DNA of 64,000 bases from Castor canadensis (taxonomy: Eukaryota > Chordata > Mammalia > Rodentia > Castoridae). Shown piece by piece: positions 11,110 through 24,180 of this stretch (position 1 is its first letter; the number at the start of each line of letters is the position of its first letter). The notes beneath the pieces were generated by a model. The model was given only the letters and a program-made list of their open reading frames with translations, was not told the origin of the DNA and ran no database searches. Position numbers and translations under genes: made by a program. The stretch covers positions 96,727,583 through 96,791,582 of the forward strand of contig NC_133390.1 of NCBI RefSeq assembly GCF_047511655.1. Direction: 5' to 3'.

Positions 11110-11995
11110 GCCGTGGACTACCTTTAGATCTTCATTCTCACAGAACTGTGAGGAGTGGGAGTAGATGGTAGGGAGAAAATAATCTCAAGTTGGTCTGGAA
11201 TCATTTCAAAGACTTCCCACTTAAAATGATCCATCTAAACTAAGGCATGTCCACGGGAGTAATTTTCTTCCATGAATCCCCATGTCTACAGGATAATGTC
11301 TGAGTTCCTAATGAGTTTTCCATGACCTGAAAGCCCCTGAATCAATCCTTGTGCTGCATTTCCTCCTATTTGGCATCCTCAAAATTGAATGCTAGCAATT
11401 CCTTTACAAACTATCTCCTTCCTTCCAGGAACTTCAATACCAAGTAACATGAGACAAGCATCATTCATTCATTTAATAGTTGCTGAGTGTTTCCTTATTC
11501 TTTAAGACATTGTTCAGCTATTCCTTTAGGAACCTATATCAACCAACACAACCTTCCCAACTCCAGTGGTGGATGTCATGGTAAAAATATCCGATCATTC
11601 TTCTCTCATCGTATTTATCAAACAGAGGTAAGTATTTATTTATATGTTTGGCTCCATTACTAGAATGTAAGTCCATGCAATCGGGAATTTTCTTCCCTAA
11701 TTTTTCCTTTGCAGTTAGAATAGTGTTTGCCACAATAAAAGTGATTCATATATATTTGTGCAAGGATTGAGGCAACATATACTTAAGAAACCATGATTTT
11801 TAAATCATACGACAGTACTAGAAGTGTCTTGGTTAAAGTCTGTGTGGCACAATCTTGCAAAAATAAGACTGACTTGAAATGGCTTGTCATTACTATTACA
11901 CCCTAAATCTCATAAAGAATAAGTCTCTAGTTTCATCTCTTAATTAAAAATTGAGCATTGCTACCTACGTCATCCTTTTCACAGCACTTTCACAC
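11110..11995. other. No recognised gene or repeat
   Basis: Ordinary AT-rich sequence. A TTCATTCATTCATTTAATAG stretch near 11465 could be a scrap of L2 but is too short to call. Confidence 0.4.
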
Positions 11996-12130
11996 TTCCT
12001 CTCTTACTGTCCCACGATGACCCTGAGAAAGAGTCCCTGCTTACAATGCAAGTGATGCCCAGCACAGCTCTGTAAGGTGAGGTGACTTGCTAGTGCTTAC
12101 ACAGCTTTGTAACAGGAATTAGAATGTAAG
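11996..12130 (+). mobile_element. MIR SINE remnant
   Basis: The sequence from CACTTCCTCTCTTACTGTCC to GTAAGGTGAGGTGACTTGC and TTACACAGCTTTGTAACAGG follows the MIR 3' half (AGGTGAAGTGACTTGCCCAA-like core). Ancient. Confidence 0.6.
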
Positions 12131-12469
12131 ATTAGAGCATAGTTGTTGTGAGAGATGCTCATCACCTAGAGATCAGTTTTGTTGACTTTGACATGGGAAA
12201 CTCAGGGAGAAAACATCTGGACCCCACCCAGTAGGGCTGAATTCTAGGAGAAAAGAGCTAAGGGTGAGGGGAAAGAATAATGTCACCCTGTGAAGCCATT
12301 CTTTTCTCCTGATTCCCTGTGACTCCTCTATATTACCTCAATCTATAAGCATAAGTTAGAAATAAAACAAAATGAGTGTGGGATTCTCTGCCATCCAGGA
12401 CTCAATATTTAATGAAAGTTGTGGATAATTAGAATATCATATGACAAGCATTTTTCATATTTTTATATA

Positions 12470-12640
12470 TAAATTTACTTACTCATTAGTCACTGAGTAC
12501 CCACCATATTCCAAGCAATGTTCTAAGTATCAGAAATACATTAATGAATAAACAAAGTTTGTGTTTTTGTGGTACTTCTATTTTGTTGAAGAAGATAGTC
12601 AGACAAATAATAAATAAATAAGGCCATTTACAATAGCTCT
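12470..12640 (+). mobile_element. L2 LINE 3' fragment
   Basis: CACTGAGTACCCACCATATT, CCAAGCAATGTTCTAAGTAT, AATGAATAAACAAAG and a later GTGGTACTTCTATT-like block reproduce the order of the L2 3' end. It is diverged and ends in a small AATA repeat. Confidence 0.65.
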
Positions 12641-12689
12641 ATGTGGCAGAACACATGATTTTTGCTATGAATTAAAGAATAACAGAAAA

Positions 12690-13000
12690 AAAGAAGAAAA
12701 TATTCAATTATTTCAATAACACAGTAAAGTCATCTGATAGAGTTTAACATCTATTCATCTTTTTTTTTTTTTTTTGGCAGCACTGGGGTTTGAACTCAGG
12801 GCCCCACACTTGCTACACAGGTGCTCTACCACTTGAGCCACTTCACCAGCGCTTAATATCCATTCATGATGAATACTCTTAGCACTCTAGGGACAGAGGG
12901 GAATCCCTCAACTGGTAAAGGATATTGGTAAATAACCTATAAACAACATCATACTTAATGATGAAAGAATAATACTTTCACCTCCAAAATTGGGCATGAG
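12690..13000 (+). mobile_element. Old L1 ORF2 (RT) fragment, interrupted by a SINE
   Basis: Remnants of the L1 reverse transcriptase region continue on both sides of an antisense ID-like SINE. The part after the SINE reads TCATGATGAATACTCTTAGC, then ACTGGTAAAGGATATTGGTA and AACAACATCATACTTAATGA, as in the ORF2 segment after the AFDKIQ motif. Heavily mutated. Confidence 0.65.
12759..12852 (-). mobile_element. ID-like (tRNA-derived) SINE, antisense
   Basis: A T-run at 12759-12775, the minus-strand poly(A), precedes the reverse complement of GAGTTCAAACCCCAGTGCTG and of the pol III A/B box region. It is flanked by direct repeats of 15 bases with two mismatches, TTAACATCTATTCAT (12744-12758) and TTAATATCCATTCAT (12853-12867). 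Confidence 0.88.
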
Positions 13001-13129
13001 ATGAGAATGTCTCATCCTATCACAGGATGTCTCAACCTGTGCACAGAGTCAAGGAAGAAGTATGAGACATGCAGAAACAAAAATCCAAAAACATTGGGAA
13101 GCTTCTAGCCATACTGATTAGAGAAAATA

Positions 13130-13995
13130 GAGGACACAATTTACCAATCAAGAACGAAAGAGGTGGCACCATTAGAGACTTTAAAGATATTAGTTGAATA
13201 ATAATAAGATATTATGTATATCTTTATGCCAATAAAATTCAACTTAGATAAAATGTAAGCTTTAATTAAAAGACACAATTTATCAAAGGTCACTAGAAAA
13301 GAAATAGATAAGCAGAATATCTCTACACCTGTTAATGAAAGTGAACCTACACATAATAGCTACTGAAAAAAAAATTTCCAAGTCTAAAAGGTTTCCCTGC
13401 GGAATTCAACCAAATAATCAAACAAGATTTAGCACCCTTTTAACACAATCTCTTCCAAAAAAATACAAGAGTGGATGACACTTACTAATTTATGAATCTA
13501 GCATTACCTTGATTCCAAAACCAGACAAAGATATTTTAAAAGAGGGAAGGGAAAACTACATATCAATATCCACCATGACCATAAATGCAAGATTCTTCCA
13601 AATTCTTCAGCAAATTGATTTTAACAATTTATCATCATATCCCAGTGGTGAATATCCCAGAACATCAAGTTGGTTTAACATTAAAACTTAACAAATTAAA
13701 AAAGATCAACCCTTTGTCATCTTAATAGACACATAAAAACATTTGCCAAAACCAAATTAAACATTCCTGCTAAAAACTCCTCACAAACTGAATATAAGAT
13801 CTTCCTGAACTTGATAAATCTCATCTTTGAAAAACCTACAGCTAACTCTATAATTTTGGGGAGAGTCCTGAATATTATCCCCCCTAAATCAGAATAAAGC
13901 AAAGCTTGTCTTCTCTCTGCCACATCCATTCAACATTTCAGTGGAGGTTCTAACCAGCACAATCAAGCAAGAGGGAAATGCAAGGCATTCAGATT
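13130..13995 (+). mobile_element. Old L1 ORF2 fragment
   Basis: Degenerate ORF2 on the sense strand. ATACCAAACCAGACAAAGAT-like and ATGCAAGATTCTTC blocks correspond to the conserved pre-RT and RT core region. The end at 13690-13990 repeats the same RT region already present at 12880-12990, so these are two separate L1 remnants rather than one. Confidence 0.65.
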
Positions 13996-14124
13996 GTGTG
14001 TATGAACTGATGAGATAGGCGGTGAGCCCACTGGCTGCAGTGTGCATAATGAGTGGAACTATGTAGGCCTCCATATCTTCCTGAATAGGAATGGCGGCTG
14101 TTGTATCTCCAAGCACTAGATCTA

Positions 14125-14310
14125 ATTGATATTGAAGTGTGTTTAGTATTTCTTAGGCACTGCTCTAAGGGCTTTACATGCCCTGCCTCACAATTATCCC
14201 ATGAGGAAAATACTGTTTACTCTATTGTGCCAATTAAGAACTGGAAACAGAGGCTAAATATGAGTGTAATTATTGCCAGATGCTATAATAAATTAAACTA
14301 TGCTGAAACT
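14125..14310 (+). mobile_element. MIR SINE remnant
   Basis: GCACTGCTCTAAGGGCTTTA, ATTATCCCATGAGGAAAATA and AACTGGAAACAGAGGCTAAA are the typical order of a MIR core. The downstream flank is unclassified. Confidence 0.75.
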
Positions 14311-17300
14311 TTAACATAATCACCTTGAAAGATTAATGATTTTTACCCAAAATTACAGGACTAGGCTTCTGCTTGGCCACTGCCCCAAAACTGTCAAGGA
14401 TAAACTGTAAACTTACAAGAAACTCCTTCTAAAATGTGTGTGTTTGACTAAAAAATAATCACTCAAATCGCAAATTATGAGCTCTCTAACATAGGAAATG
14501 CCCAGTTCTTATGAGGACAGTAGGAACATCCCAGTAAGAGCAAGTACAAGAGTTGTTTGTTTGCCATGACTGCCCATGCTAATCTGTGTGCTGACTCTCT
14601 GCATTGTGTATGTCTGGGTTTTGACCATGAACTACTGATGTACTTGGTTCTCTACTACCTTTTAGCATTACTATTTTTTGTAACATAACATAAGCTACAG
14701 TTTGCTATAATGTCTAGTGTTTTCATTTGCACTCAACAAATATCATCAAAAGAGGGCTGGGGATGTAGCTCAGTGGTGTTGTAATACAAGTGTAATGTTA
14801 TTACATGAAAATTCCAGCGCTTTTTTTCCATCTCAAGTGACTCTCCTTGGCTGCTCTTCCCTAAATGATAACTCAGGGGCCCAAGGTTTCTAAGTGCCAA
14901 CATTTTTCAGAGCCTCATTTGAGTCTTCTGCTGGGTCCTCTCAGTCAATGATCAATCAAAGATATTGGATAGACTTAAATGGGATATTTAATAGCCAGAC
15001 GTAGAGGTGATACACTGGCTAGTCACAGGGTCCACCCTACTTACAACATAGCCTTCTGAGTCCAGGGAGAAGAACCAGCAGAGGTGTGTATCTATCTGCC
15101 TTAAGTAATATTCTCAAATAACAACCAGGAATGGCAGACAAGTAGTGTTAAGTCCAAATCCTTGGTCTTAGCAACCATCTATTTCCCTAAAACATAAAAT
15201 TCTAGAAATAAAATAGGAATTCTTGTATCCAGTCTCCAAGGACACATTTGGAGAACTGAAAGCAGAAACAACACTGACTTTACCATAAATAAAATTGGTA
15301 AGTCAGAACTAACCTCCAGAATTCACATTATTTGTGATATTCTGTCACTAAATCTTCAGCTAGTGAAACACTAAGCATCAAATCATAAAATAGAAGATTT
15401 GCAATTGTAGGACTGTTCCCCAAGATCTATTTGGTTTAGGATTATCAATGATATATGATTGCTATTTTGAAAAAATATCTTGCTTCTCTAACAGCTCATT
15501 TGTAAATCTACTGTTAAGAGGCTCAGGAAAGCAGAAGACAAATGGGGGAGGAAAAAGAAGGGTACAATTAAGGGATATGGTGAAGAGGCGCTGGACGCTG
15601 CTGCCGACTTTGTAAAGCTTCAGGTGGCTCCTGGGAGCTCCAGACCTCTGACTGCTCTGGAGTAGCTAGTGGATCAGGCCAAGTTCCCAGAGAGTGACCA
15701 CCTGTAAATGATATTGTGAAGAAGGATTTGTATGAAAATTGTACTAATCACTGATGTCAAGTTTAGAGTTATAGTTTAGAAACATTAGCAAAGAAATCCA
15801 CTAATGGAAGAGCCGTGGAGGCAGAGGAGTGTGTAAGCTCTAAGGCTCAGTTCCCTGGGATATGGAGACAAGTTGCCCAGTTTGAACTGCAGCTATTTGT
15901 AAGGGAGTAACAGAAGAAACAGAGACAGTATGGACCAAAGAGTATTCTAATGTCACTTGTGGCTCAAGGATAGCCTTGTTTTCTTAGCTCATAGTAACAA
16001 ATTAGAATTCAGGAGGAAAACAGATCCAACCTCATGATCTTGGTGTGGCTTAAATTTCAATTCAGGCAGGATTTGTGACTTCACTGGATGGTGCTAATGA
16101 AACACAGGGCATGTCCACTCATTTCTGCTTCACATTTGATTTGCTTCTTAATTCCTAGGTTGCTCTTCTGTATACTTATACCTGGGCTTTCAAATAAAGC
16201 CCCAGAGGGAACTTACTGTTTAAAGAAGTGACAACACTGACAGAAAGTGCATAAAGAGTGTAGGATCTAAGTTCTGTGCAAATTCAAACTGTCAATTCAT
16301 GATTCTCTTAATTACAATAGGTTGCTTATGCTTTTGATGTTTATTGGTCTCTTTTAAGTTCAAAGTTCTGCCTGGCAAAAATCCAAGAGAGCAGTGTGAA
16401 GACTTAGGTTATTCTTGATTTATGTGTATAAAAGGAGAACACAGTATTCTTCTAAAAGCCTACACATTTAAGTCAAATTTTTTGACTTGCTAAATCATAG
16501 AAATAATGATATGTGATTGATCACATTGAAGATTCACTTGGCAATATTGTGATAGCAGTTTTTAATAGCCAGTGCCATGTTTTAGCAATGTTGGGCAATG
16601 ACACATTATGTTATATAAATTTGCTAGGAAGTGGAAAGGAGAAAAGAGGGGTGAAAAAGAAGGTATCTGCCTAAGAAGTAAGTAAATGTTTGGCATATGT
16701 GCTAAGATAGGAACTGTGCTGGATGCAGGGATACACAAAGAGGAACATGGAGGAGAATAAGGCATTAAGACTTGGGTGTCAGATTTAGATGTGCTTGCAG
16801 GAATCCTGGTTATGTTCTTCCATGTTGGTGTGAAGCTATTCCCAGTACATTTTCTGTATAACACCACCCCAAATTTGTTGTAAAGCAACAACCATTTCAT
16901 TTTGCTATGATTTTGTGGGTCAGAATTTCAGAAAGGACTGAGGTAAGAAGTTTGTCCTTGGGGTCTCTCAGGGGGCTTCAGTCAGGTGTCATCTAAAGCT
17001 TAACTAGGTTGAACTGGTGTGAAACTAAGATGGCTTATGTGCATGGATGGTAGCTGTTGACTAGGAGCTCAGTCATGTTCGGGTGACCTTACAGATGTCA
17101 AACTTCTTACATGGTAGTTGCCTTCTGCTAGAGTAAATGTCCAATCAGATGACAAAGTTTTGAAAGCCCCATAGAGATATTTTTGCTACATTCTACTAGT
17201 CAAAGCAGTCACAACCCCTCCCAGATTCAAGGAGAATTTGATTCAACTCTCTAAAGAGGGAGTGGGAGGGCCACAGTGTAGAGGATGGGAGATGCTGAGA

Positions 17301-17315
17301 AACCAGCATTGGAAA
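14311..17315. other. Largely unclassified 3 kb
   Basis: A scrap of an ID-like SINE lies at about 14755-14790 (GGGCTGGGGATGTAGCTCAG). At 15588-15690 there is a short GC-rich island with an open but motif-free frame. No other repeat or gene could be supported. The 112-codon antisense frame at 16562-16900 has no recognisable domain. Confidence 0.45.
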
Positions 17316-17490
17316 ATATCTGCACAGTGACCTTGAGAAAATAAACTCTCTGGAGCTCAGTTTCCCTGGCTGTAGAATGAGAATAACAAGATGTAATGAA
17401 GGATCGTTGTGATAATTAAGTGAAATAATGCTTACAAGAGGCTTTGCTCCATGTTGGGAACCCAACAAGTACTTAATAAGTTCTTGCTAT
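17316..17490 (+). mobile_element. MIR SINE remnant
   Basis: GTGACCTTGAGAAAATAAAC, GGAGCTCAGTTTCCCTGGCT, AATGAGAATAACAAGATGT and ATTAAGTGAAATAATGCTTA reproduce the MIR core order. Diverged. Confidence 0.7.
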
Positions 17491-18433
17491 TAACACACAG
17501 TCTCAGGATTTGTGTTGCTTATTCTTGTTCTCACTTTGTAGTCCTAGAATTCAAAACTGTGTCCCATCTCTTGGTAATCTTCAAATTATACATGCCCCTG
17601 ACTGCCCTCTTCCATATCCTTGGAAAGTGTTTTCTCCACCTTAGGGTCTGACCTCCTGTGGTAATATCAAAATCCTCATTAAGTCCTGGTAATTCACTTC
17701 TTGACACTGCTCCTCCAGCATTGACTTGCTAAAGGAAATTTCTTATTGCTGATAGGCATCTCCACAAAAGCTGCACACCCCTCCTAAGCACCTTTTCCTG
17801 TTATAAACCTTGTCATCTCTCCCAAGCCCCAAGTGTGCCATGCCCCCTCACTCCCACCCCAGGGCTTTCACTCTCTAGAGATGAATTGATGACTCATTCC
17901 TTCTCTTCCTGAGAGAACAGAGGCCTTTCTTATCAACCCTCTCTTCCATTTCTAAGCTCAGCCCTAGACTCAGCCATTGTTTTCATCCATCTTTTGTCTC
18001 ATATTTCCTCTAATTTCTAAATTTAAATCCTTCAGTCGTGAGATCAGTTCTTACTCATTCCATCTTCTTTTGCTACACTGATGAGACTTCTCCTGTATCT
18101 TTAATTGCTTTCTCCCTCTAGTCTACTAAGTGCCTAAGGCTATCCTACTTTATCCTACCAACTAGCCATCCACACCCTTTCTGTCATCTTGTGCTCCTGT
18201 TCAGACATTGTCCCTTTCTTTTCCTTCCACCCACAAGTCCACATCTCTATTCATTTTTCACTCTGTGTATTCTGTATCCAGCTCCATCTTTGTGGATAGT
18301 GTTCTTACAAAGTACTCTTGGAATCTCCTGATTGCTTTAAGGTGCTGAGCTTCAAGGTGGCTTGTTATCCAGTCATAGCTAACTAATACAATGATCCAGC
18401 CAGGGTCTTGACCCCTGTGACAATTGCAAAGCC
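17491..18433. other. No recognised gene or repeat
   Basis: Pyrimidine-rich, unclassified sequence. A stretch ending TCATAGCTAACTAATACAAT near 18370-18392 may be the end of a decayed LTR but is too short to assign. Confidence 0.4.
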
Positions 18434-19062
18434 TGTTACTGGAAATCTGGTCCCCAGGCCTCAATGTCAGTTCACAAATAATGAGAGCAGGGTTTTGAGA
18501 AAAAGGAAATAAAGTGTATTATTCTTCAGCTGAAGAGGAGGACAGGGAGAGTCAACCTCTCAAAATTCTGTCATTCTGCTTCTCAGAGAAATTGTCTGCT
18601 TTTAAAGGGGAGCTCAGCTTGACTATGTGATGAAATGCATGTCCCAAATGGGTGCTAGCCTTGGTTTTCAAGGTGTCTGGCACCACATCTCTGAAGTTTT
18701 ATGTTTTGACTGACAGGTTTACTTCTTTGGTGATCAAAAAGAGAGAGAGAGATAAGAGTAGAAGGCTGCCTGGTTTAATTGAAGATAAAAGGGAGTTAAT
18801 TCTGGGCTCTCCAGCATGTAGACAAAAAGGGGGGAAAACATCAGTTTGATTAACAAGCAGAGTTGATTGGCCAGTAAGCAAGTTGACTACACCAAACTTT
18901 TTTTCCTTTTGTAGTCCCCGATACATTTTTCCATGCTTTCAACTTATTCCTTCCTTTTTGATGGAAAAGAAATGTCACAATCATCTGTTTCCTGCCTTTA
19001 GTTAATTCCAAGCCAAGTAAAGAGTCAGTGCTCAGCAAAAACAGTTTTTAAGCACTGTTACA
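18434..19062 (-). mobile_element. Probable antisense solo LTR (ERV class I-like)
   Basis: Read on the minus strand, the segment starts TGTAACAGTGC and ends CCAGTAACA, giving the TG..CA ends of an LTR. It has a TTTAAAAG promoter-like box (+ strand 18599-18607), followed 80-90 bases later by AATAATACACTTTATTTCC, which could be a worn polyadenylation signal. The 3' part runs through TGAGGCCTGGGGACCAGATT. Flanking tetranucleotides AGCC and AGCT match at three of four bases. No internal retroviral sequence lies beside it. The family is not identified, and it differs from the LTR at 57.4 kb. Confidence 0.45.
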
Positions 19063-20887
19063 AGCTTACTCATGGTCTTTCCACTTCTCAATAGGTAGAG
19101 AGCAAGGCTAAAGCATTACTGGACCCTGGGGTGGAGGTATTTTCAAGTGAAGGAGTCATAGGGAATAGTAACATGAAACTTTTTAAAATCTGAAAGACTC
19201 ATCATATGTTTCATGACTCATCATATGTTTCATCAGGATACTAATAAAGAATTAATCACCTGGGGAGATTTTCAAAGCACATGTTGTCTTTGCCTTTCTC
19301 CCTGCTGTTTCTTTTTTGCTCCCAAGTAGTCTGGGATGTTTGAATCTTTCCACACTCTTGCACTCATTCATACAATGAACACACCACATCCACCAACACC
19401 CCCATCAGTTGATGGACATTTGACTGTTATGAACAATGAGTGCTGCCGTGAATGTTTGTGAACTAATTTTCTATGTACATATCAGTTCTCTTGGGTATAT
19501 ACCTGTGAGTGGAATTGCTGGGTCATGTGATAATTTTATGTTTAACTTTTTGAAGAATTGTTAAACTAATTTTCCAAAGCAATAGTACTATTTTTTCATT
19601 CCCATCAACACCGTATAAGGGATCCCATCCACATCTTCACCAATATTTATTCTTTTTGATATTAGCTACCCCAATGGGTGTAAAGTAATATCTCATTATA
19701 GTTTGATTTACATTTCTTTAATGGCTAATGTTGTATTTTTGGCCATTTTAGTATTTTCTTTGTGGTAATATCCATTCAAACTCTTTTTGGATTTTTAAAC
19801 TGTGCTATTTGTCTTGTTGAGTTGTAACAGTTTTTTATATATTTTAGGTACAATTTCTTTATGACATGCATGGTTTGGAAATATTTTCTCCCATTCTGTG
19901 GTGTATTTCTTTACATTCTTGATAGACCTTGAAGCATGCAGATTTTAAATTTTGATCCAGTCAGTTTTATCTTTGTGTGTACATGTGTGCTTTGGTGTTA
20001 TGTTGAAGAATTCTCACCTAACCGTAGTTGTATATTTATTTCCTTCTAGACCTTTCAGAGGTTTATCTCATACATTTAGGTCTTTGATGCATTTTGAGTT
20101 AGTTTTTCATATACCATATGAAGCAAAGGTCCATATTTATTTATTTATTTTTCTTATGACTATCTAGTTGTCCCAGCACCATTTGTTGAAAAGACTGTCC
20201 TTTCCCAGTGGCTGGCTTTAGTGCTCTTTTCAAAAATCAATTGAAGTTATGTGGGCTTATTTCTGGACTCACAAGTTCCATTCCACTTATCTGAATTTTT
20301 ATCCTCATGATAGTACCAAACTATTTAAATTATTGTACTCTTGCAGCAGGATTTGAAATTAGGATTTAGGAGTCTTCAAACTTTATTGTTCTTTTTCAGG
20401 ATTGTTTTGACTAGTTTGATCTTTGTGAATATCTATAAGGATTTAAAAATTAGGTTGTCAATTTGAAAGAAAAGGCATCTGGGGATTTCACAAGGATTGC
20501 ATTTAATCTGTAGGTCAACTTGGGAAGTATCAACATCTTTGCAATTTTAAGATTTCTAATTCAAGAACATATCTTTCTACTTGTTTAGGTCTCTTAATTT
20601 CTTTTATTGGTTTTGTGGTTTTCAGTGTATGAATCAAGCACTTCTTTTGTCAAATTCATTCCCAAGCATTTTATTCTTTTTGTTGCTATAATAAATGAAC
20701 TGTTTTCTTAATTTTGTTGCATTACTCCTTAGCAGTGTACAGAAATAAAATTTTTGCATGTGATATCTGGTAACTTTGCTGAATTGTTTATTAGCAGAGG
20801 TTTTTTTGTAGATGCCTTGAGATTTTCTACACACGAGATTATGTCAGCAGCAATATAGTCTTGTTTCTTCCTTTTCAGTCTGTATCT

Positions 20888-20990
20888 TTTTTTAAATCCT
20901 TTTTTTCCCCCCTTTGGTGATGTTAGGGGTTGAACTTATACATGCTAAGCATGCATGCTATCACTGAGCTATACTCTTAGCCCCCTATAT
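20888..20990 (-). mobile_element. ID-like SINE, antisense
   Basis: Pyrimidine run, then GTTAGGGGTTGAACTTATAC, a diverged B-box reverse complement, ATGCTAAGCATGCATGCTAT and CACTGAGCTATACTCTTAGC. This is the antisense form of a tRNA-derived SINE and lies inside the old L1. Confidence 0.75.
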
Positions 20991-21139
20991 TTTTTCTTTA
21001 TTGCCTAAATAATCTCATTAGAATTTTCAGTACAATATTTTAGAAGGAAAAGCTTTCAATATTTCACTGTTAAGTATGTTTACTGTGGGTTTTGTGTAGA
21101 TGCTCACCATCAGGTCGAGGACAGTCCTATCTATTCCTA

Positions 21140-21243
21140 ATTTGAGCTATATTTTTATATGATAAATTGATATATTGTAAGAACTTTTGTACATGCCATA
21201 ATGTACTCCCACCCAGAACAAAAAATTTTTTTAAAAAGACTGT
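21140..21243 (+). repeat. Unclassified retroelement 3' terminus (second copy)
   Basis: TGATATATTGTAAGAACTTT, then GTACATGCCATAATGTACTC and CCACCCAGAACAAAAAAT resemble the terminus at 9800-9895. Its A-rich end on the + strand suggests a retrotransposed 3' end embedded in the old L1. Family unknown. Confidence 0.5.
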
Positions 21244-21418
21244 TGGGTTTTGTTATGATGCTTAGGAATTTATTGAAATGATTATATTGTTTTTATTCTT
21301 TGCTTCATTAATATAGTGTCTTACCTTATGTGGTTATCATGTCAATCCAAATTTGTATTCTTAAAATAAATCCCAAATTTCATGATTTATAATCCTCTTC
21401 AAATGTTGTTGGATCTTA

Positions 21419-21513
21419 GGGCTGGAAGCATGGATCAAGCAGTAGAGTACCTGCCTCACAAGTGCAAACTCCTGAGTTCAAACCCCAGTACTGTCAGACA
21501 ATACAAAAAGTAA
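21419..21513 (+). mobile_element. ID-like SINE
   Basis: GGGCTGGAAGCATGGATCAA, AGTAGAGTACCTGCCTCACA and CCTGAGTTCAAACCCCAGTA show the A box, B box and tail of the tRNA-derived SINE family of this genome. It interrupts the old L1. Confidence 0.85.
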
Positions 21514-21795
21514 AAATTCTACATGTTGCTGGATTCTGTATGCTAGTATTTTGTTGAAGACTTTTGCATGGATATTCATAAGAGATACTGATTTTCTCTT
21601 TTCTTGTGATACTGATTTATTTTTTAGTGGACCTGAAAATAGTAAATAGTATGAATGCATTTCTCTATTTTGGGGAATATTGTTTTTATTTAATAAGTAG
21701 TACTGAACAAAGCTTCCTCACACTTGTACCCATAATATAAAATTTTGGTTTTTTCTTTAAATTTCTTAGTATAAGATTGCTTGGTCAAAACGACA

Positions 21796-23075
<1,280 letters not shown>

Positions 23076-23079
23076 TTTA

Positions 23080-23496
23080 CTCATCTGTATCTACAGACAA
23101 TCTTAAATTTTTATAAGTATTTCCAGATCACCTTCCAAAAGTATTGTAGAAATTTCCATCTTCTCAAATGGCTATGTGATTATTTGTCTGTACTCTTTCT
23201 AATATACACTATTAATCTTTTAAATTTTTGCCAAAAGGCAAAAATAGACCTTGTAGAATAATAGTTAAGGGCTTTTAGATGATATAATTCAATTTGCCTT
23301 AGACAAGAAGAAGTCAAAGTTCAGAACATAGAGATATCACTCTTGTCTCATTGCTTCAGGGAAACACAAGACTTGGATGGGTACAATTGTTGTGCTTTTT
23401 TTTAAATCAGGAAGGAAAGGATGGCAGCGAAAGGATATATGAAGCATGAAGGTCAAAGTAACAGATGGTGGTCCTTTAGTATGTGTTGAAAACTTA
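23080..23496. other. Old L1-like flank and unclassified sequence
   Basis: The first 160 bases (CCAGATCACCTTCCAAAAGT, CTTTCTAATATACACTATTA) look like the antisense end of an old L1, continuing the piece left of the HNRNPA1 copy. The rest is unclassified. Confidence 0.4.
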
Positions 23497-23868
23497 TTTT
23501 ATTTTTTTTAATTTTTATTTTATTCATATGTGCATACAATGTTTGGGTCATTTTTCCTCCCTTCCCCCTACCCCTTCCCTTACCCCTCCTTCCCTCCCTT
23601 ACCACCCCTTACCCTCGCTACCAAGCAGAAACTATTCTGCCCTTATCTCTAATTTTGTTGAAGAGAGAGTATAAGCAATAATAGGAAGGAACAAGGGTTT
23701 TTGCTATACAAAACCCTTTGAGACAAGGATAGCTATACAGGGAGTTGACTCACATTGATTTCCTGTGCATGTGTGTTACCTTCTAGGTTAATTCTTCTCG
23801 AACTAACCTTTTCTCTAGTTCCTGGTCCCCTTCTCCTATTGGCCTCAGTTGCTTTAAAGTGTCTGCTT
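23497..23868 (-). mobile_element. L1 3' UTR fragment, antisense
   Basis: A T-rich stretch (minus-strand poly(A)) leads into TATTCATATGTGCATACAAT, the C-rich tract, AGAAACTATTCTGCCCTTAT, TTGAAGAGAGAGTATAAGCA, GATTTCCTGTGCATGTGTGT and CTAGTTCCTGGTCCCCTTCT. This is the same 3' UTR as in the young L1 at 36.9 kb. It is 5'-truncated before reaching ORF2 and contains a small local change near 23705-23722. Confidence 0.9.
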
Positions 23869-23979
23869 TAACACCATATATTCATGAGATAAAGTTCAAC
23901 CATTGTTGTTATCATCAGTTAAAATACAACAACAAAAGAGATCCTGAAAATTTTTTCTGGCAGTCAGCACAGCACAGGA

Positions 23980-24180
23980 GTGAGTACACTGACCTTAGAG
24001 ATTGACTAGAGCTAGGTTCAAGTCTTTCATCAACACTTACTTACATGCTTTGCTTGAGTTACTTAAGCACCATATACTTCAAGTGAATAGACTCTCCCTT
24101 CCAAAGGGGAGTTAGAAGGCATAAATGAGATAATGTATGTCAAGTGCTTAACATGCTCAAGTGCTCACAGGTAAGTGCTC
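23980..24180 (+). mobile_element. MIR SINE remnant
   Basis: Starts near CACTGACCTTAGAGATTGAC and passes through AGCTAGGTTCAAGTCTTTCA. It ends with CATAAATGAGATAATGTATG and CAAGTGCTTAACATGCTC, the typical MIR order. Confidence 0.65.

Larger units (their letters stand above)
19370..21700 (-). mobile_element. Old L1 LINE, ORF2 middle to C-terminal end, antisense
   Basis: The + strand gives the reverse complement of L1 ORF2 in order. Blocks include CTCTTGGGTATATACCTGTG (near 19490), ATTGCTGGGTCATGTGATAA, TTAGTATTTTCTTTGTGGTA and CATTTTGAGTTAGTTTTTCA (near 20090). The last is TATTTTGTTGAAGACTTTTG (near 21547), which is RT-region sequence. It is diverged, with stops throughout. Two ID-like SINEs and one unclassified 3' terminus are inserted or embedded in it. 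Confidence 0.85.

Noticed and set aside
14755-14790. tRNA-like sequence with an A box
   Set aside because: Matches the head of the ID-like SINE; no complete cloverleaf, so not a tRNA gene.
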